IMG/VR virus record: IMGVR_UViG_3300021139_000144
Location: 1-24,517 of that record
Reading direction: 5' to 3' (one strand)
Origin: a virus
Length of the DNA: 24,517 nt
A program made the translations under genes and the position numbers. Under the pieces are notes generated by a model. It saw nothing but the letters and a program-made list of their open reading frames with translations. It was not told where the DNA came from and searched no databases. Positions 21,046 through 24,517 of the stretch are shown here, piece by piece (position 1 is the stretch's first letter; each line of letters starts with the position of its first letter).

Positions 21046-21262
21046 CTTTGAAATCCAATCCTTCCTTTGCCTGCACTAATGTGTATACATCTCCAAGTAT
21101 TTGACACACCAAACAGTTATACGCTTGGTTGTCTAGGTTGTATGCTGCACTTGCTTGAGCGTCATCGTGGATGACACACTTGCAAGGTATCCAACCGTGC
21201 CTATCTGTAACCTTTACGCCGTAGTGCTCTAGCACTAATGCGATATCTGGCTTAGATATCAC
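20894..21262 (-). CDS. Primase zinc-finger (CHC2-type) protein
   Basis: A 122-aa protein whose first 80 residues match the CHC2 zinc domain of DnaG primases: C29-x2-H32 and C50-x2-C53 with 'YNLDNQAYNC' between and 'DFKDAKRKAAS' after. From about residue 81 the sequence becomes low in recognisable pattern (Gln/Asn/Gly-rich) because it runs out of phase with the TOPRIM gene. The GTG start overlaps the resolvase gene by 11 nt and has a weak ribosome site. It recognises the priming template and works with the TOPRIM protein. Confidence 0.8.
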   Translation of the reverse strand: MISKPDIALVLEHYGVKVTDRHGWIPCKCVIHDDAQASAAYNLDNQAYNCLVCQILGDVYTLVQAKEGLDFKDAKRKAASITNGRQRKILQQSNATGSLLPNGTRHNQGGGKFIPSWKRRGA

Positions 21263-21608
21263 TCTGCACTGCCAGCCACTGCTGTAAATCTTGTATAACC
21301 CACGACTGTTCCAGTCCTGCCATACGGCGTTTAACTATTACATAGGCTGGTGGCACGGTGTCTAAACCTCTAGCCTTTGCATAGTTGGCTGCTTCAACAG
21401 TAGCCTCTCGCCAGAATTGAGGAAGGTCCATCTTCACCGTAGCCTTTAACTCAAAGACGTATGGCTGTCCCGCAACCATACAAACGATGTCACCTTCATC
21501 ATCCTTACCAGCAAGTCTTAATCTCTCAGCACTTACACCTTTACTCCGTAACCATTTGAGAATGCCTGTCTCAAAAGCAGCCCCTTTACGTTTGTTTGCT
21601 GCACTCAT
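21252..21608 (-). CDS. Holliday-junction-resolvase-like PD-(D/E)XK nuclease
   Basis: A 118-aa protein with 'NKRKGAAFETGILKWLRSKG' (Glu13), 'GKDDEGDIVC' (Asp40) and 'YVFELKA' (Glu53-x-Lys55), the order and spacing of archaeal-Hjc-like and actinophage resolvases. The ATG overlaps the helicase stop (ATGA) and has an AGAGGG site. It likely cuts branched recombination intermediates. The endonuclease VII-type gene nearby may share the task. Confidence 0.82.
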   Translation of the reverse strand: MSAANKRKGAAFETGILKWLRSKGVSAERLRLAGKDDEGDIVCMVAGQPYVFELKATVKMDLPQFWREATVEAANYAKARGLDTVPPAYVIVKRRMAGLEQSWVIQDLQQWLAVQSDI

Positions 21609-22432
21609 CGCAACCCTCTCATAGTGTCAGATATATGTTGTGCTGCTCGGTCTGAATACATACTCATTCTGCTTGCATCTGCCCACAAAATAACGTAACT
21701 CTCGCCACTGGCAGAGTGCTTTGCAAAACGATTCTTTACTGCCGCAACACGAAACTCTCCGTTGTATGGAAGTAATGCCACAGTTAAAATCATTTCAGGC
21801 AACTGAGATATCTTGCCTTGAATAGCCTTACGGCTAGGTGGCATATCAGGCTTGCCCTCATTCTCAGAGGTGTGGTGTAGCAACATAACTGCTGCATCTG
21901 TCTCACGTGCTATATGGTGCATAGCCTTGGCTATCTCACGAAGCCCTGACCATTCATCATTGTGCATAGAGACAACGTTCATTGCGTTATCTACAATAAT
22001 CATATGAGGATATTCACCATATGCTTCACCATATGCACGGATGGCTAGGTCAACCTCATCAAGAGTAGGAGACGGCGCAAAGTCAAATTGCAAATGACTA
22101 ATGCTGGATAACTCTTCTGTGTAAAAATCTCGTCCTTCGCCTGTGGCAAACGCCTCTTCAACTGAGGCCACTTGGTGTCCAGTAATCATCGCTGCTGCAC
22201 GGATAGATGTTGTGTAAGCATCAGTATCCGCTGATATGTACAGCGTTGGCACCTTCATCTGTACTGCCATCCAGAGAGCAAGTAATGATTTGCCAGCATT
22301 TGGTTGCCCAGCAATCATAGTTAGTTGCCCTCTGCGAAACCTAATTCCCTCCTGTTGTAAGGGAGGGAACAGGTCTGGCAGTAATTGATAATCATTAGTG
22401 CTTTTCGCTGCCGCTTGTGATAGTGACAGCAT
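21605..22432 (-). CDS. RecA/DnaB-like AAA ATPase (replicative helicase-like)
   Basis: A 275-aa single-domain ATPase: Walker A GQPNAGKS at 42-49, Walker B MIIVD at 144-148, and 'LLHHTSEN' near 189, which fits the RecA-fold AAA_25/DnaB-C group. It lacks an N-terminal DnaB dimerisation domain, so it is a short helicase-like ATPase of the type common in actinophages. The start has AAGG 6 nt upstream. It sits between nuclease, resolvase and primase genes, in line with a replication or recombination role. Confidence 0.88.
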   Translation of the reverse strand: MLSLSQAAAKSTNDYQLLPDLFPPLQQEGIRFRRGQLTMIAGQPNAGKSLLALWMAVQMKVPTLYISADTDAYTTSIRAAAMITGHQVASVEEAFATGEGRDFYTEELSSISHLQFDFAPSPTLDEVDLAIRAYGEAYGEYPHMIIVDNAMNVVSMHNDEWSGLREIAKAMHHIARETDAAVMLLHHTSENEGKPDMPPSRKAIQGKISQLPEMILTVALLPYNGEFRVAAVKNRFAKHSASGESYVILWADASRMSMYSDRAAQHISDTMRGLR

Positions 22433-22440
22433 CGTTTACC

Positions 22441-22803
22441 TTAGCGGATAAACTTAGGAGAGCACTGGTCTGGTGTGCCTTGTGGTGAAGGGCAGAACCA
22501 ACCCTTCCATTGCTTCTCAGCACCTGGCTTTGATTCACGATAGGTTAACTTACCGTGCTTGCAATGTCCTTCTGGTACTGGTGCACCTGAGTCAACAACA
22601 GTTGCGCCCAAGGCTTTAGTTGCATATGAAGTATTGCTTGATACTCCTAGTGCAGATGCTGCTGCAGTAATACCTGCTGCAATATCTTGAACAGATTCTA
22701 GTTGTGCTGTAAGTTCTGCTGAACTTGTAGCGTATAGATTAACGAGTGTGCCATCAGCCAACTTGAAGTTGACTTGTAGTTTAGTGCTTTCTGGTGCTGC
22801 CAT
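22441..22803 (-). CDS. Zinc-binding protein next to Cas4-like nuclease, 120 aa
   Basis: The N-terminal half is a beta-like region (LQVNFKLADGTLVNLYATSSAELTAQLESV), the middle is Ala-rich, and the C-terminus has 'HCKHG....WKGWFCPSPQGTPDQCSP', a likely zinc-binding unit (Cys, His, Cys, Cys). I recall similar proteins next to Cas4-like nuclease genes in actinophages, where the function is unknown; single-stranded DNA binding is a plausible guess. It overlaps the nuclease C-terminal gene by 23 nt. Confidence 0.75.
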   Translation of the reverse strand: MAAPESTKLQVNFKLADGTLVNLYATSSAELTAQLESVQDIAAGITAAASALGVSSNTSYATKALGATVVDSGAPVPEGHCKHGKLTYRESKPGAEKQWKGWFCPSPQGTPDQCSPKFIR

Positions 22804-23476
22804 TTTTCTTTCCTTCTTTCTTTAGGTTTGCTAGTGGGTCGTAAATTTGTGCCAACTGTCCTCCGACAGCGTAGCAATAGTCCTTAACTCCGCAGGTACC
22901 GCAACTCATACCAATGTTAGGCAAGAATATCTCGTGTTCTATACCGCGTTCAAATTGTACAAACATCTCAGTAAGTACTGGGATTGTCCAGCGTTCTAGT
23001 CCAGGTGATTGAATAAACTCTGCCTTACGTGCTGAGTAATAGAAGCCCATTGATGGACGAATACCAAACTGCATCTCCATTAACGAGGCATAGATACCCA
23101 ACTGTAATGATGAGTCTGGCATATAACTACCAGTCTTAAAGTCTACCACAGCAACCTCATTACCAACAGTTACAACTGCATCGGCAAATGCTCTGATAGG
23201 TACATCACCAAAACTATTATTGAATCCTATTTCAATTCCAGGTACACCCTCTGGCGATACCCAAACATCAAAGCCTGACTCTTGCCAAGCGTTGATAAAA
23301 TCAAAGAACATCTTTTTTCCATTAACATCCCACCAAACTTTATCTTCTTTGTTTGGGTTAGCCTTTGACTCACGGCCACCACGACGCCAATCTGTAGGAT
23401 TGGTGCCAGACCTTTCTTCAACTTCGGCTATCTGTTCAATGAAGGATTCTTCCCAGATGTCATCCCAGGTTATCAT
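22781..23476 (-). CDS. Cas4/RecB-like nuclease, C-terminal piece (split gene)
   Basis: A 231-aa protein from the ATG at 23476 (GGAAAGG 6 nt upstream; a TTG at 23491 is weaker). It begins TWDDIWEESFIEQIAEVEERSG, which in the family is in the middle of the protein. It carries Asp99 (FADAV), Asp112-x-Lys114 (VVDFKTG), Gln125-x3-Tyr129 (QLGIY) and the C-terminal C192-x2-C195-x5-C201 of the Fe-S cluster. The motif-I His and first Cys are absent and are found on the 72-aa protein at 24003-24221, separated by three genes. It would act on DNA ends in recombination or degradation of host DNA. Confidence 0.88.
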   Translation of the reverse strand: MITWDDIWEESFIEQIAEVEERSGTNPTDWRRGGRESKANPNKEDKVWWDVNGKKMFFDFINAWQESGFDVWVSPEGVPGIEIGFNNSFGDVPIRAFADAVVTVGNEVAVVDFKTGSYMPDSSLQLGIYASLMEMQFGIRPSMGFYYSARKAEFIQSPGLERWTIPVLTEMFVQFERGIEHEIFLPNIGMSCGTCGVKDYCYAVGGQLAQIYDPLANLKKEGKKNGSTRKH

Positions 23477-23660
23477 CTTCAACCTTTCCAAATACTATCT
23501 CTTTGGCTTTCTTTAACCCAACAATAGTAGCAGGATTGGTTTCCAACTTAATGGCTTCTTCAATCTGCGCTGCTAAATTGCGACGCATAATAACTTCAGC
23601 CTCAACAAATGACTTCATAAAAGCATCGCGGCTAATTATCTTTGCTTTCTTGCTACTCAT
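23460..23660 (-). CDS. Small helical protein inside the split nuclease locus, 66 aa
   Basis: The ATG shares one base with the stop of the 43-aa gene. The protein is helical and charged (SRDAFMKSFVEAEVIMRRNLAAQIEEAIKLETNPATIVGLKKAKEIVFGK). No family recognised. It lies between the two pieces of the nuclease and overlaps the C-terminal piece by 17 nt, so co-translation is likely. It might support pairing of the pieces, but there is no direct evidence. Confidence 0.7.
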   Translation of the reverse strand: MSSKKAKIISRDAFMKSFVEAEVIMRRNLAAQIEEAIKLETNPATIVGLKKAKEIVFGKVEDDNLG

Positions 23661-23791
23661 TACAGTTCCATTCCGATGTAGTACTTAAAGAAACTCATAT
23701 CAATACAGTACTGGTCAATTGAGATACCAATGCTGATACCTTTTAACTTACCAAAGTAAATCCATTTTTTACCTATCTTAACTTCTTTCAT
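23660..23791 (-). CDS. Small beta-rich protein inside the split nuclease locus, 43 aa
   Basis: An ATG with GGAGG 4 nt upstream, overlapping the previous stop (ATGA) and sharing its own stop base with the next start. MKEVKIGKKWIYFGKLKGISIGISIDQYCIDMSFFKYYIGMEL is beta-rich and aromatic; similar 'GISxxxxxxxxIDLxxWYIGIEL' microproteins occur in phages (recalled pattern). Function unknown. Confidence 0.65.
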   Translation of the reverse strand: MKEVKIGKKWIYFGKLKGISIGISIDQYCIDMSFFKYYIGMEL

Positions 23792-24003
23792 AGTTCCTCC
23801 AGTTTTGGCATAGGTGCAACGGCTAGGCTATCGCATAAGGCGCAGCGCATATCAAGAAAGTAAATACCGATTTCACCATCAGTATCAAACTTGCATTTAA
23901 CATTCCATAAGTCTGAACCACAAGGGCAGACTCGTACTGGACCAAGGTTGCGGTAATCCATCTCCGAACCTAATGTTGGTCTAAGGTTAGCGATGTCGTC
24001 CAT
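23788..24003 (-). CDS. Zinc-ribbon-like protein inside the split nuclease locus, 71 aa
   Basis: C26-x-C28 and C53-x2-C56 form a likely zinc ribbon, in 'VRVCPCGSDLWNVKCKFDTDGEIGIYFLDMRCALC'. The ATG shares one base with the stop of the nuclease N-terminal piece and has no good ribosome site, so it is probably translated by re-initiation. Similar small ribbon proteins (CPCGS.. W.... F..D.EI..Y..D..C..CG) are common in actinophage early operons. Function unknown. Confidence 0.72.
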   Translation of the reverse strand: MDDIANLRPTLGSEMDYRNLGPVRVCPCGSDLWNVKCKFDTDGEIGIYFLDMRCALCDSLAVAPMPKLEEL

Positions 24004-24221
24004 TAAAATGGTGGCGCATCTTCTACTGGTACTTTGGCCATTTCAAACTGATGCTTAAGATACTTTTCAGCAGCGGCGTGAAATGCAGAGCCACCAACAA
24101 ACCACCAAGCAGGTTCAGCAGGGGCTTGAAATGCTCGTTCCAATTGCCAGGCTTTGCCACAGCGTAGCCAAGAAGTAAACGAACTAAATGAGCGGTGTGC
24201 TATTACAGTTTCTTTATTCAT
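24003..24221 (-). CDS. Cas4/RecB-like nuclease, N-terminal piece (split gene)
   Basis: A 72-aa protein whose sequence 'SFSSFTSWLRCGKAWQLERAFQAP..PAWWFVGGSAFHAAAEKYL' is the N-terminus of the Cas4/RecB-like nuclease of actinophages: Cys21 is the first Fe-S ligand and His48/Glu52 form motif I (GxxxHxxxE). It stops at PPF with a clean TAATG junction to the next gene. The remaining motifs are on the gene at 22781-23476. It is the first gene of the operon and has no ribosome site; the -10-like box lies so close that the mRNA may be leaderless. Confidence 0.82.
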   Translation of the reverse strand: MNKETVIAHRSFSSFTSWLRCGKAWQLERAFQAPAEPAWWFVGGSAFHAAAEKYLKHQFEMAKVPVEDAPPF

Positions 24222-24227
24222 AAGAGA

Positions 24228-24238
24228 ATCGTAGCACA
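24228..24238 (-). promoter_or_regulatory. Putative extended -10 promoter of the replication operon
   Basis: On the minus strand TGTGC-TACGAT forms an extended -10 box whose hexamer ends at 24228, six bases before the ATG at 24221. No strong -35 is visible. The spacing would put transcription start at or next to the ATG. Confidence 0.45.
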
Positions 24239-24262
24239 GATTCTTGAGCGTGTTTGTGTGCG

Positions 24263-24306
24263 CGACACACCGATAAATTATTTTTATTTTCTGCCACGGC
24301 GTGTCG
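24263..24306. promoter_or_regulatory. Inverted 10-bp repeat, possible operator pair
   Basis: CGACACACCG at 24263-24272 and CGGCGTGTCG at 24297-24306 are inverted copies with one mismatch, 24 bp apart over an AT-rich spacer. A third partial copy (CGGTGTGT) is at 24506-24513. A short hairpin GTGTG/CACAC overlaps the first copy. Confidence 0.5.
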
Positions 24307-24345
24307 TTTTGCTAATGATGAAAAAAATTGCAACTGAGGCTACAA

Positions 24346-24435
24346 TACGAGCGTAAGCGGTGAAGCGAGTAACTCGTACAAGAGCGCCTTTAAGGGCGCT
24401 CACGAAACGGTTGGCGCGGCTATATGGATAGCGCC
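24346..24435. other. Row of three stem-loops, unexplained
   Basis: TACGAG/CTCGTA (24346-24351 with 24373-24378), GAGCGCC/GGCGCTC (24382-24388 with 24395-24401) and GGCGC/GCGCC (24413-24417 with 24431-24435) follow each other within 90 bp. A TACAAT hexamer at 24341-24346 on the plus strand could be a -10 box. The block may be a small RNA, an origin element or part of the operator region. Confidence 0.35.
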
Positions 24436-24451
24436 TAATAGTAAAACAAAA

Positions 24452-24478
24452 CAAAAAAAGCCGCCCCGAAGGGCGGCT
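24452..24478 (-). terminator. Intrinsic terminator, leftward
   Basis: On the minus strand an 8-bp GC-rich stem (AGCCGCCC/GGGCGGCT, 24459-24466 with 24471-24478) closes a TTCG tetraloop and runs straight into a run of seven or more T. It ends transcription of the gene(s) to the right of the window. Confidence 0.9.
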
Positions 24479-24517
24479 AATCTTGCTATTAAGTTTTTAC
24501 TTAGACGGTGTGTTATT

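Noticed and set aside
23460-24003. Group I intron or intein as the cause of the split nuclease
   Set aside because: The interval is fully occupied by three overlapping small genes with their own starts, no intron core or intein motif is visible, and the N-terminal piece has its own stop codon.
1-24517. CRISPR array, insertion sequence or integrase/attachment site
   Set aside because: No regularly spaced repeats, no transposase or recombinase motif, and no paired att-like repeats were seen.

Overview
The window reads as part of a tailed (Caudoviricetes) bacteriophage genome, or a closely related prophage, from an actinobacterial host. Phage identity rests on a terminase large subunit next to a portal gene, a replication operon (helicase-like ATPase, primase, resolvase, Cas4/RecB-like nuclease) and dense gene packing with 1-8 nt overlaps (TAATG, ATGA, GTGA). 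The actinobacterial host is inferred from a complete WhiB-type gene (15099-15527) and a proteasome-beta/HslV-like gene (19841-20413). Base composition is moderate rather than high in GC, so a low-GC freshwater-type actinobacterium is a reasonable but unproven guess. I see no tRNA, rRNA, CRISPR array, insertion sequence or integrase.

Layout. (1) 1-10885, leftward: the head/virion operon, read from the right as terminase, portal, three small proteins, a 1592-aa giant protein, a 167-aa protein and a coiled-coil/Gly-rich protein that runs off the left edge. The major capsid and tail genes are not visible and presumably lie left of the window. (2) 10886-11608: a divergent control region with a hairpin-rich terminase leader, a rightward terminator-like hairpin, an AT-rich block, a tandem octamer repeat and inverted repeats. 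(3) 11609-17525, rightward: about 25 mostly tiny genes, including a run of Cys-rich zinc-ribbon-like microproteins, WhiB, a secreted or anchored transglycosylase-like lysis protein, a small HTH-like protein, a GT-A glycosyltransferase and three one-helix membrane microproteins. (4) 17526-17650: a convergent intergenic region with a strong bidirectional terminator. (5) 17651-24221, leftward: an early/replication operon. Read from its promoter at the right, it encodes the N-terminal piece of a Cas4/RecB-like nuclease, three small genes, the C-terminal piece of the same nuclease, a zinc-binding protein, a helicase-like ATPase, a Holliday-junction-resolvase-like nuclease, a primase split into zinc-finger and TOPRIM genes, the proteasome-like hydrolase, a second small PD-(D/E)XK-like protein, a DUF1599-like protein, an endonuclease VII-type HNH protein, a sigma-70-like factor and an FmdB-like zinc ribbon. 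(6) 24222-24517: promoter, operator-like repeats, an unexplained stem-loop block, and the intrinsic terminator of the next leftward operon.

The most unusual points are: the nuclease split into two pieces by three intervening genes, so that its Fe-S cysteines and catalytic motifs lie on separate proteins; a phage proteasome/HslV-like Ntn hydrolase that keeps its full catalytic set; the cassette of about seven zinc-ribbon microproteins with repeated gene-junction sequences, one of which supplies the first codons of the WhiB gene; and the split primase whose two genes overlap by about 150 nt in different frames. Functional calls come from reading motifs and recalled family patterns; no database search was run.
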